A DNA stretch of 55,957 bases. Origin: Kutzneria sp. 744. Lineage in GTDB: Bacteria > Actinomycetota > Actinomycetes > Mycobacteriales > Pseudonocardiaceae. Under the pieces are notes generated by a model. That model did no database searches. It was not told where the DNA came from and saw only the letters and a program-made list of their open reading frames with translations. The translations under genes were made by a program, and so were the position numbers. The stretch spans positions 9,510,124-9,566,080 of the forward strand of contig NZ_KK037166.1 of NCBI RefSeq assembly GCF_000568255.1, read 5' to 3'. This document shows, in pieces, positions 44,238 to 53,100 of this stretch (the first letter of the stretch is position 1; every line of letters begins with the position of its first letter).

Positions 44238-45184
44238 CCGAGCCGCGACCACTTGAACACGTCATCGGTGGTGGCATTGCCACCGCACACGACAAATCCG
44301 AGCTTCACATCGCCGCCCAACTGCTCCACAACCCGCCGCGCGGCCGGGACAAGGCAGCCGGCGGCGGGCTCGGCCCAGACCTTCGCGTGCTCGGCCAGGT
44401 CGAGCGTGCCCTGCACGGCCTCGGCGTCGGACACCAGCAGCACCTCGGTGACCAAAGTGGACACATGGTCGTAGGTGAGCTGAGAGACGCTGGGGGCGCT
44501 CAAGGTGGACACGACCGACGACAGCTCGGTCGGCACGGGACCGCCCGCGGCCAGGGCGTCGGTCATGGCCTGGGCGCCCTCGGTTTCGACGCCCCACACG
44601 CGAATCCCGGGACGACGGGCCTTCAGCGCGACAGCCACGCCGGAGATGAGGGCGCCGCCGCCGATGCTGACGAGCACATCGGTCAGGTCGGTGGCGTCGG
44701 CGGCGAGTTCCAACCCGACGGTGCCCTGACCGGCCAGCACGACGGGGTCGGCGAACGGATGCAGCAAGGTCATCCCGCCCTGCTGGAGCTGGTCCATCAA
44801 GGCGAAAGCGCCGGCCATGTCATCGGTGAGACGGACGTCGGCGCCGGCGGCACGAGCGGCGGAGGCGGCACGGGCCGGGGCGGAACGAGGCATGACAACG
44901 GTGGCCGACACGCCCAACGCGCCGGCCATGACGGCGACGCCGATGGCGTGGTTGCCGCCGCTGACGGCGACGACCCCGGCCGCCCGCTCATCGTCGGTCA
45001 GGGTCAGCAACTTCGAGGCGGCGCCGCGGACCTTGAAGGAGCCGCCGAGCTGGAGCAGCTCCAGCTTGGCCGTGACGGGCACGCCGAGCAGATCGGACAG
45101 GCCGGGGCTGACGACGGTGGGAGTTCGAAGCACATGCCCGGCGATGCGGGCCGCGGCGGCCTGGATGTCCGTGATGTCGACCAC
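44234..45184 (-). CDS. Threonine/serine dehydratase-like PLP enzyme
   Basis: A 316-residue fold-type II PLP enzyme. The PLP lysine is in QLGGSFKVRGAASKLL, the substrate loop is VVAVSGGNHAIGVAVMAG, and the phosphate-binding glycine loop is VLVSIGGGALISGVAVAL. It resembles biosynthetic or catabolic threonine/serine ammonia-lyases without an ACT domain. The GTG at 45184 is chosen because AGGGAGG precedes it; an in-frame start at 45211 lacks this. Co-directional with the methyltransferase and divergent from the TrxR-like gene. Confidence 0.9.
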   Translation of the reverse strand: MVDITDIQAAAARIAGHVLRTPTVVSPGLSDLLGVPVTAKLELLQLGGSFKVRGAASKLLTLTDDERAAGVVAVSGGNHAIGVAVMAGALGVSATVVMPRSAPARAASAARAAGADVRLTDDMAGAFALMDQLQQGGMTLLHPFADPVVLAGQGTVGLELAADATDLTDVLVSIGGGALISGVAVALKARRPGIRVWGVETEGAQAMTDALAAGGPVPTELSSVVSTLSAPSVSQLTYDHVSTLVTEVLLVSDAEAVQGTLDLAEHAKVWAEPAAGCLVPAARRVVEQLGGDVKLGFVVCGGNATTDDVFKWSRLG

Positions 45185-45252
45185 TGGCCCTCCCTGTTGC
45201 TGAAACAGCAAGTTCTTTTGCCGATCGCGCCAGGCGGTCGCATCATCCTGGT

Positions 45253-46146
45253 ATGAACAGTAACTACGACGTGATCGTGATCGGTGGCGGTGCCGCTGGG
45301 CTGAGCGGGGCGTTGACGTTGAGCCGGGCCCGGAGGTCGGTGCTGGTGATCGACGCCGGCCGGCCCCGCAACGCGCCGGCCGGCAACGCGCACAACTACC
45401 TCGGTCGGGAGGGGATCAACCCGCTGGAGCTGCTGCGCATCGGGCGCGGCGAGGTCGAGTCGTACGGCGGGGAGATCGTCGCCGGCGAAGCGGTGAAGGC
45501 GTCCGGAACGGGGCACGGCTTCACGGTCGAGCTGGCCGACGGGTCCACTGTGGACGGCCGGAGGCTCCTGGTGGCGACCGGTCTCACCGATGAGCTGCCC
45601 GACATCGAAGGCGTGGCGGAGCGGTGGGGCAAGGACGTGCTGCACTGCCCGTACTGCCACGGCTGGGAAGTGCGCGACCGGAGCATCGGCGTCATCGCGT
45701 GCAGCCCGATCTCCGTCCATCAGGCCCTGATGTGGAGGCAGTGGAGCGACGACATCACCTTCTACCTCAACGGCATCGTCGAACTCGACGACACGCAACG
45801 GAAGCAGTTCGAGGCGCGAGGCATCCTCGTCGTCGAGGGCGTCGTGCGCAGTCTGGATGACCTCGACCACGATGCCTTTGTCATCGCCCCGAACGCCCGC
45901 TCCAACGCTGACGTGCTCACCGCCCTCGGACTGACCGCCGCCGAACACCCGGCCGGCACCTGCATCCCGGCCGACGGCGAGGCGACCGGGGTCCCCGGCG
46001 TGTGGGTCGCGGGCAACGTCACGAACCTCATGGAGCAGGTCATCGGCGCGGCGGCCGCGGGCGTGCGGGCCGGGGCGGCGATCAATGCGGACCTGATCAC
46101 CGAGGAGACCGAACTGGCGGTAGCCAAGGCGTTTCCGGCCGCTTGA
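45253..46146 (+). CDS. NAD(P)/FAD-dependent oxidoreductase, thioredoxin reductase-like
   Basis: A 297-residue flavoprotein with the FAD motif YDVIVIGGGAAGLSGALTLS, a CPYCHG redox motif (residues about 132-137) as in the TrxR family, and the C-terminal FAD motif GVPGVWVAGNVTNLMEQVIG. The NADPH-binding GxGxxA motif expected after the CxxC is replaced by GVIACSPISVHQAL, so it may use another electron donor, like natural-product dithiol oxidases (HlmI/GliT type). The last 50 bp overlap the converging Lrp gene. Confidence 0.9.
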   Translation: MNSNYDVIVIGGGAAGLSGALTLSRARRSVLVIDAGRPRNAPAGNAHNYLGREGINPLELLRIGRGEVESYGGEIVAGEAVKASGTGHGFTVELADGSTVDGRRLLVATGLTDELPDIEGVAERWGKDVLHCPYCHGWEVRDRSIGVIACSPISVHQALMWRQWSDDITFYLNGIVELDDTQRKQFEARGILVVEGVVRSLDDLDHDAFVIAPNARSNADVLTALGLTAAEHPAGTCIPADGEATGVPGVWVAGNVTNLMEQVIGAAAAGVRAGAAINADLITEETELAVAKAFPAA

Positions 46147-47058
46147 CGGCCCGGCCGACGAGAACGGTGTCGACGGCGGTGACGCCGAGGACGCCCAGCT
46201 CCCGCGTGACGAGGCGGTAGAGCTCGTCGAGATCGCGGATCCAGATGGCGACCTGGAGATTGGACTGGCCGGTGGTGGCCACGCACCCGTGCACGGCGGG
46301 GTGCACGGCCATGGTGCGGCCGACGTGGTCCAAACGGGACGGTTCGACCTGGATCCACAGGTTGGCGTCGACGGCGAGACCGGCGCGCCGGGGATCGAAC
46401 AACACCTGGGTGCGCAGCGAGCCACTTCGGGCCAGCGCGCCGATCCGGCGTCGCACAGTGGATTCGGGGAGGCCGGTCTGCGCGGCGACGGAGGCGGCGG
46501 ACTCGCGGGCGTCCGAAGCCAGACAGTCCAGAATGGATGCATCGATACAATCCACCGTGGACTCACCGGAGGGTTTTGGTGTCAGATCAGTGCGTTCACG
46601 GTGCGAGAGAACGCCGAGACGCCAGGCGGGGCCTCGGAGAACACGTGCAGCACAGTCTTCGCCTCGACGGAGGTGACGGCCGACGTCGCGGGAAGCTGGT
46701 TGTGCAGCAAGCCGTTGTGGGCGCCGTCCCGGGTGAGCATGACGGCGCTGATCTCGTCGCCGGCGGCCGTGAGGTCGATGAACGGCACATCGTCGCGGAC
46801 GGCGAGGGCGGCGGCGATGGAGTCGACCTTGCCACGCAGCACCTTGATCCGCAGCAGCATCGCACCCGTGCCGGCCGGGCGGTCGGGGATGGTGGTGACT
46901 CGGATGGTCCCGGTGCCCAGCAGCTCGGCCCACCGCCGCCGCACCATCCGAGTGCTGATGTCGAGCACCTCGGAGGCCCGCTCGGCGGTCAACCGCCCGT
47001 CACACTGAAGGGCCGCGATCAGCCGCAGATCGCGGTCGTCAAGGACCTCAACCGCCAT
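46097..47058 (-). pseudogene. Double-module Lrp/AsnC-family regulator, one frameshift
   Basis: Two AsnC-type modules in one gene. Module 1: LDDRDLRLIAALQCDGRLTA ... RASEVLDISTRMVRRRWAELL, then an effector-like domain. Module 2: IDASILDCLASDARESAASV ... TGLPESTVRRRIGALARSG, then a RAM domain to VDTVLVGRAVKRPE. They are separated by a shift near 46639-46644, where adding one C to the C run (minus strand) restores SEAPAWRLGVLSHRE and a 320-residue protein. Start at the ATG at 47058. Convergent with the TrxR-like gene and divergent from the IMPase-like gene. Probably intact in the organism. Confidence 0.82.
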
Positions 47059-47140
47059 GTCGGACGCCACAACGGCCAGTTTCGCTCAGTTCAGCGGCGA
47101 GGACCAGTCCGAAACCGCCAACGGCGGCGATGCTCGGGGC

Positions 47141-47923
47141 ATGACCTCAGAGCTCATCACCCAGCTGACCGAGGCCGCCAAGGCGGTCGCCGCGCTCGTC
47201 ACCGCACACCCGATCACCCGGCCCGACTCGATGCCCCAGTTCATGGCCGTCTTCGACGAGATCGACAAGCCGGCGTCCGCGCTGCTCGCCGAGCACCTCG
47301 ACCGGATCAGGCCGGACGTGCCGTGGGCGGCGGAGATGCGCACGGAGGTGCCGGAAACCGGTGAGGTGTGGGTGGTCGACCCGATCGACGGCGCGGTGCA
47401 GTACATCCAGGGCCTGCCGCAGTGGTGCGTGAGCGTCACGCTGGTCCGCGACCGCGAACCGATTGCCACCGTGCTGCACTCGTCGGTGCTGGGGGAGACC
47501 TACACCGCCGAGCGGGGCCGCGGCGCGTTCCGTAACGGCGAGCCGATCGCGCCGTCCACGAAGATCGACCTGTCAGTGTGCCTGGTCGCTACCAGCCAGC
47601 CGCCGACCGTGGCCGACGAACCCGCCGCGATTGCCGGCGCCGGCCGCGCACTCGCCGCCGTGCTGCCGAAGGTCGGCGCCGTGCGCAATCTCGGGCCGAC
47701 GTCGTGGCAGATCGCCGATACCGCCGCGGGCCGGATCGATGCCTTCTGGGAGTTCGGCCGGGACGAGACCAACCTGCTGCCGGGCGCGCTCATCGCCCGC
47801 GAGGCCGGCGCGCTCGTCACCGATCTGAACGGCCTCCCGTGGCGGACCGGGGATCGCAGCTTCCTGGCCGCGCCGCCGACGCTGCACGACAAGGTGTTGC
47901 CGCTGCTGCATGATGGGGTGTGA
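47141..47923 (+). CDS. Inositol monophosphatase-family protein (atypical active site)
   Basis: A 260-residue protein from the ATG at 47141; the frame is open to an ATG at 47057, but conserved sequence begins MTSELITQLTEAAKAVAALV. The metal-binding block VWVVDPIDGAVQYIQGLPQW has Ala where canonical IMPases have Thr (DGTxxF). The second acidic site is in FGRDETNLLPGALIAREAGA. Lithium-sensitive phosphatase activity on inositol phosphate is therefore not certain; another small phosphate ester is possible. Confidence 0.85.
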   Translation: MTSELITQLTEAAKAVAALVTAHPITRPDSMPQFMAVFDEIDKPASALLAEHLDRIRPDVPWAAEMRTEVPETGEVWVVDPIDGAVQYIQGLPQWCVSVTLVRDREPIATVLHSSVLGETYTAERGRGAFRNGEPIAPSTKIDLSVCLVATSQPPTVADEPAAIAGAGRALAAVLPKVGAVRNLGPTSWQIADTAAGRIDAFWEFGRDETNLLPGALIAREAGALVTDLNGLPWRTGDRSFLAAPPTLHDKVLPLLHDGV

Positions 47924-47968
47924 GCTGGCAAGGGTTGAGTCCCCGGCGGCGGATGCTGTTGCGCTGCC

Positions 47969-48634
47969 TTGTCTTATTGGGCTACTGATTCACTTCTGTT
48001 CGTATTCAAAGCTACCTTGGCCATTCGTAATAGGGTGCCGGGCTTCGGCGGTGACCGGACCTCCCTGGAGCCGCTGGCCCAACGCCTCCGTCAGGACGGC
48101 AAGAACGCCGTTGTCCTGACGTTGCCGGGGGACGGGACGGGGGATCTGCAGCAGCAGACCCAGGTCCTGGACGCCGCCGTGAACTCCGCCCTTGCGGGCG
48201 GCACGTCCTCGGTGGACATCGTGGGCTACTCGGCCGGCGGCGTCGTGGCGCGGCTGTGGGTGGCCGGTCACAAGGGCGTCCGGCGGGTCGTGACGCTGGG
48301 TTCGCCGTTGCACGGGACGCAGTTGGCAGCCCAAGGCGGTGCGCTGGCCCCCAGCGCCTGCCCGACCGCGTGCCAGCAGCTCGCTCCCGGCAGCCCCGTG
48401 CTCAAGCCCATCGCCGGCGCCGCCGACGTGCCCTGGGTGTCCATCTGGACGGAGGACGACCAGACCGTCACCCCGCCCGACTCCGCCCGGCTGCCGGGGG
48501 CGATCAACCTGCCGCTCCAGCAGATCTGCCCCGGCGCGAGCGTGGACCACGGGCAGCTGCCGACCGATCCCCGAGTCATCGGACTGGTGCTGGCGAGCCT
48601 GGCCGGCACGACGCCGACCGACTGCCCCACGTGA
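47969..48634 (+). CDS. Alpha/beta-fold lipase, N-terminus uncertain
   Basis: The esterase core is clear: VPGFGGDRTSLEPLAQRL (oxyanion strand-loop), SSVDIVGYSAGGVVARLWVA with the nucleophile Ser, the lid region TLGSPLHGTQLA, and candidate Asp (VSIWTEDDQ) and His (VDHGQLPTD). Family members normally have a signal peptide and VVLVHG just before FGGD. Here the region 47930-48030 is only about 46% GC, has stops in two frames, and gives only a weak TTG start. An indel near 48029-48034 (ATAGGGTGCC) would join PWPFVI to VPGFGGDR. The gene may be N-terminally damaged or mis-sequenced. Confidence 0.72.
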   Translation: MSYWATDSLLFVFKATLAIRNRVPGFGGDRTSLEPLAQRLRQDGKNAVVLTLPGDGTGDLQQQTQVLDAAVNSALAGGTSSVDIVGYSAGGVVARLWVAGHKGVRRVVTLGSPLHGTQLAAQGGALAPSACPTACQQLAPGSPVLKPIAGAADVPWVSIWTEDDQTVTPPDSARLPGAINLPLQQICPGASVDHGQLPTDPRVIGLVLASLAGTTPTDCPT

Positions 48635-48716
48635 TCGTTCTGAGCAGCCCCCGAATCGATCCAAGCATGGTGGGCCGACGGGGTGGCGGGAAGAAGATCA
48701 TCTGAGGAGGGGGCGT

Positions 48717-48745
48717 TTGACTTCGGAAAACTGCGGGGGTATTGC
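48717..48745 (+). promoter_or_regulatory. Candidate promoter for the propeller-protein gene
   Basis: TTGACT (48717-48722), a 17-base spacer, then TATTGC (48740-48745). The -35 is good, the -10 is poor. It lies 131 bp before the ATG at 48877 in a 242-bp gap with no gene. Confidence 0.25.
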
Positions 48746-48876
48746 GGCGGGCGTCCGTGCGGAGCGGATTGCCCGATTGTCCTAGGGAGGGTGTTTAGTA
48801 GGGAATGTCCCGATGCTGGGCGAGGGGTCGGCTGGGCATGCTCCGGCGGCACAGATCCGAGCAGAGGGGCTTGTTG

Positions 48877-50166
48877 ATGAGACGCATCGGGACCGTCCTG
48901 GCGGTCATGGCGTTGGCGCCGGGGGGAGTCGCGTTCGCCGCGACGACGGCGGACACGACGCTGGTCAGCGTCACCGTGGACGGCACGCCGGCGTCGGGGA
49001 TGAGCGGGCGGCCGGCGATCTCGACGGACGGGCGGTTCGTGGCCTTCTCGTCGTCGGCGAAGAACCTGGTGCGGGGTGACGGCAACGGGGTGTCGGACAT
49101 CTTCGTGCGGGACCGGCAGAACGGCGCCACCACCCGGGTCAGCGTGAGCACGGCCGGCGTCGAGGGCGACGGGGCCAGCGGCAACCCGGTGATCTCGGGC
49201 GACGGCCGGTACGTGGTGTTCGAGTCCCTGGCGACGAACCTGGTGCCGGGTGACACGAACGGGGTGCAGGACATCTTCGAACGCGACCTGGTGACCGGGA
49301 AGACGACCCGCGTCAGCGGCGACCCGTGGACGCAGGCCAACGGCGAGAGCGCGGATCCGGCGATCTCGCAGGACGGGCAGACGATCGTGTACGACTCGCT
49401 GGCCAGCAACCTGGCCAGCGGGGACACCAACGGCGTGTCGGACATCTTCCAGTGGAAGCGGGGGGACCTGTTCAACTACCGGATCAACCTCGACGACTAC
49501 TTCCGCGAGGCGGACGGGCCGAGCTGGGCGCCCACGATCTCGGCCAACGGGGACACGGTGGCGTTCAACTCGGACGCCGACAACCTGGACCTGCGGGCGG
49601 ACACCAACCACTCGACGGACGTCTTCGTGCGCCAGCCGGGGGACACCCGCCTGGTCAGCCGGGGCAGCGACGGCGCGCTGGGCAACGGCACGAGCCGCGG
49701 CGCGAGGCTCTCGGCCGACGGCCGGCACATCGTGTTCGAGTCGTACGCGACGAACCTGGTGCCGGGCGACACGAACAACCGCTCGGACCTGTTCACGGCC
49801 AAGGTGGAGTACTGGGACACGATCACCCGCGTGAACGTGGACCCGACCGGTGCGGTGGTGGGCGGTTACACCGGCGGCCGGACGGCGATCTCGGGCGACG
49901 GCCGCTACGTCGCCTTCTCGTCGCCCCAGGACTTCCTCGTGCCGGGTGACAGCAACGGCCACTGGGACGTGGTGGTCCGCGACACCGTGGCCGGCACGAC
50001 GGCGCTGGCCAGCGTGGCCACCAACGGCACCCAGGGCGACAGCGACTCCCTGGAGCCGTCGATCACGCCGGACGGCCGGCAGCTGGCCTTCAAGACCTAC
50101 GCCACCACGTTCGCGCCGGACACCCCGCAGCCCTCGGCCAACACGTTCGTCCGCGACCTGGGCTGA
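48877..50166 (+). CDS. Secreted TolB/PD40-type seven-repeat beta-propeller protein
   Basis: A 429-residue exported protein with a signal peptide (MRRIGTVLAVMALAPGGVAF). The mature part contains seven copies of a blade motif of the form S.P.IS.DGR.VAF.S.A.NLV.GD.NG..DIF.RD, at roughly 50-65 residue spacing. TolB-like propellers mediate protein or polymer binding; the family is common on actinobacterial surfaces but its role is unknown. Convergent with the large NTPase-PBP gene, with only two bases between their stop codons. Confidence 0.88.
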   Translation: MRRIGTVLAVMALAPGGVAFAATTADTTLVSVTVDGTPASGMSGRPAISTDGRFVAFSSSAKNLVRGDGNGVSDIFVRDRQNGATTRVSVSTAGVEGDGASGNPVISGDGRYVVFESLATNLVPGDTNGVQDIFERDLVTGKTTRVSGDPWTQANGESADPAISQDGQTIVYDSLASNLASGDTNGVSDIFQWKRGDLFNYRINLDDYFREADGPSWAPTISANGDTVAFNSDADNLDLRADTNHSTDVFVRQPGDTRLVSRGSDGALGNGTSRGARLSADGRHIVFESYATNLVPGDTNNRSDLFTAKVEYWDTITRVNVDPTGAVVGGYTGGRTAISGDGRYVAFSSPQDFLVPGDSNGHWDVVVRDTVAGTTALASVATNGTQGDSDSLEPSITPDGRQLAFKTYATTFAPDTPQPSANTFVRDLG

Positions 50167-50168
50167 GC

Positions 50169-53100
50169 TCAGCAGGTGGTGTCGGGGTCGAGCGGCGTGC
50201 CGGACGGCCACACCAGGCCCTCCTGCGTCGCGGACCCGTCCGGATGGATCTGCATGATGGGCATGGCCTTGTCGACGGGGTCGCTGCCCCCGGTGTTGGG
50301 GAACGCGATGTAGCCGGTGGCCCCGCCGACCGGGTTCTTGCACTGCAACTGCATCACGAACGGCGCGACCGTGTTCACCGTGGTGACGTCCTTCGCCCTG
50401 CGCGTGGCGACGGCCGCGGTGAACACGGCGTCGTGCTCGGACATGGCCTGCCCGTCGTCGAGGTCGGCGGCGGGGAAGCCGTTGTCCGCAAACGCTTTCG
50501 CGAAGGCGTCGTAGTTGCGCACGTACGCGGAGCCGGCCGGGAAGGCCCGCCACTGGCCGCCGTGCGCGATGGCCGTGTAGTAGACGTGGATGTCCTTGGA
50601 CAGGGCCAGGTCCTTGACGCCGACCAGGCTGGAGGCGTCGTCGCCGGTGACGATGTCCATCGGACCCAGCCCGCACGTGCCGCCGTCGGCCAGCGCCTGG
50701 AGGAAGTACTTCAGATCGCTGCCACGGCCGGCGAAGTAGACCACGTCGGGCTTGTCCGCGCAGATGTTGCTGTACTTCTGCGCGAACACGTTGGTCATGT
50801 AGTCGGCCCGGGTCTGCCCGGTCAGCTGCGGCGGCGCCTTGTACGGCGACTGGTACTCGGGCTTCATCGCCGCGGTGAAGGCCTTGGTCAGCGTCCGCGT
50901 GTAGCTGTCGGCGGGATTGAGGTCCTGCACCAACAAGGTGTGCTGGTAGCCCCGCTGCCTGAGGTAGCCGACACCGGCCCGAACCTCCTCGCTGTTGGTG
51001 GGGGAGACGCGGAAGAAGTTGTCGATGGGATGCCCGGCCAGGTCCTGGTTCATGTCGTCGGCGGTCACCTGCGAGCCGATCACCGTGATGTCGGCGGCGG
51101 ACAGGGACGCGGCGGCGGCGCGGGTGCTGTCCAGGCTCTGCCCGAGCCCGACCACGGCGACGATGTGCTCCTCGGCCCTGGCCTTGACGATCGCCGCCAC
51201 GGCGGCCTCCTGCTGGTCGCCGTTGCTGCCGAAGTTGGCCAGTAGCAAGCGGATCCGCGGCGTGGTGCCGAACGCGGCCGAGGAGTTGTCGGCCCGCCAC
51301 AGCGCGGCCGCCGCGCCCTCGATGTCGTGCCGGGTGACCTGGACCAGCAGGCTGTCGGCGTCCGGATCGGGCGTCATGTCCTCCAGCAGCACGACCGTGG
51401 CGTACGCGCCGGTCCGCGGCGGGTTCAGTCCGGCCACCTTCTGTTCGAGGTCGAAGAGCGGATCGTGGTCACGGAATGCCGTGGCATCCAGGTTCAGGCC
51501 GACGCACCCGGCGGCACCGCCGGCATCGGTCAGGCCCCGGCCGCAGGTCTGCCACGGGTGCAAGGAGATCAGGGCGGCGGCCACGGCGGCGACGATGCCC
51601 ACGGCGACGTAGGGGACAGCGCGGCGGAACCGGCTGCGCGGGGTCAGCAGCCACGGTGCGCTCGGGGCGATGACTCCCCGTTCCACCAACGGTTCCGCGG
51701 CCCGGCGGGCGGCGTTGAGCAGCGCGTTGACGTCGCCCTCGCGTGACTGCGGCGGCAGCTCCTGGCGGTAGGCGTGCTCGACGATGTCCCGCTCCGGCGA
51801 CGGCACCGTGAACAGGTTGGTGGTCAACCAGTTGGCGACCACCAGCCGGCTGACCACGTTGCGCACCACCTGGCTCCGGTCGCGATCCCGGTTGGCCTGC
51901 TTGACCAACGTGTCGAACAGCTGCGTGACGGTCCGGCCCAGCGGCTGCGCGTCGGGCGCGCGGCAGACCATCTCCATGCGGTCCACCCAGTCCCGGTGCG
52001 GTTCGTTGTCGAACGCCTTCGCGAAGTCGTCGACCACGGCGACAACGCGCCCCAGCGCCAGCTGGCAGTAGGCACGGCGGGCCCGGTCGGTGCCGAAGTC
52101 GTTGAGCAGCACCGAGAACTGCTCCTCGTACGACGGCAGGCCCGAGGTCGGATCGCGATGGGTCAACGCCAGCACCAGATTGCCGGCGATCCACGGCTGC
52201 AGCACGGCCGGATCGGCGGTGGCGCTGCCGTCCCGCCTTTCCACCACCCACAGGGCATTGCGCAGCTCGGTCAGGATCCGGCCGACGTTGCGGTGGTCGA
52301 CCCGGGTCGCCGCCGACGGCAGCAGCCACGGCGCGGTGGCGAACGGGGCGGCGCTGACGAACTCCTCGATGCCGAGATCCGGGGCGTGCCGCGCTAGGCC
52401 GAGGTCGGTGAGTCGTTGCTGCCACGGGTGATCACCGGGATCGAGCACGTCCCGGGCGCCGGGCGTGAGCGTGGCCTTCTCCAACAGCGGCCGCACACTC
52501 TTCACCGCCGCCGGCAACCCGCCGGTGGCCCGCAAGGCCAGCAGCGCCGCCGGGGAATCCTCTGGCACGCCAAGCATATGCGCCGTCTCGCGCAGGGTCA
52601 GCGCCTCCAGCAGCACGGGATAGTAGGGGCTGGTCGGCTCGGCGGCCCAGTCGTCGTAGTCGGCGTGGCGGCAGGACTGCACGGTCCGTGCCTTGACCGC
52701 CGCCGCGGACAGCCACGGCGGCCGCCAATCCGGTTCCCAGCCGGGATTCCAGCGCCCACTGGTCGCCATCACCAGCAGCGGGTCGTGGGCGTTGCGGTCG
52801 TGGGCGAGCACCTGCTCGCGGGCGGTGGTCAGGTCGCGCAGGAAGCGTTCGCCGTCGGGATGGTCCACGTTGTCCAGCAGCAGCAACCAGTTGTGCCAGT
52901 GCCGGCGCCGGCTCGGCCGGTCGCACCGGCACCGGCTGCCCAGATCGGCCCGGGACAGCCGTTCCTGGCTCTCCCGCACATCGGCCAGGAACGCGGCCAT
53001 CAGCCACACGTTCCGGCCGGCGGCCGGCATCCGGTTGAGGTCGAGCAGCGCGTCGTACGGGTCCTCGGCACGTGGGTCGGGATGCTCGCCGTGCCACCGG

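Noticed and set aside
39630-46146. A natural-product biosynthetic gene cluster (exporter, TetR, monooxygenase, methyltransferase, dithiol-oxidase-like protein)
   Set aside because: No core synthase, NRPS, PKS, terpene cyclase or precursor peptide is present, and the genes are in several opposing units.
47057-47140. Upstream ATG at 47057 as the start of the IMPase-like gene
   Set aside because: The extra 28 residues are low-complexity and not family-like, and this ATG overlaps the start of the divergent Lrp gene.
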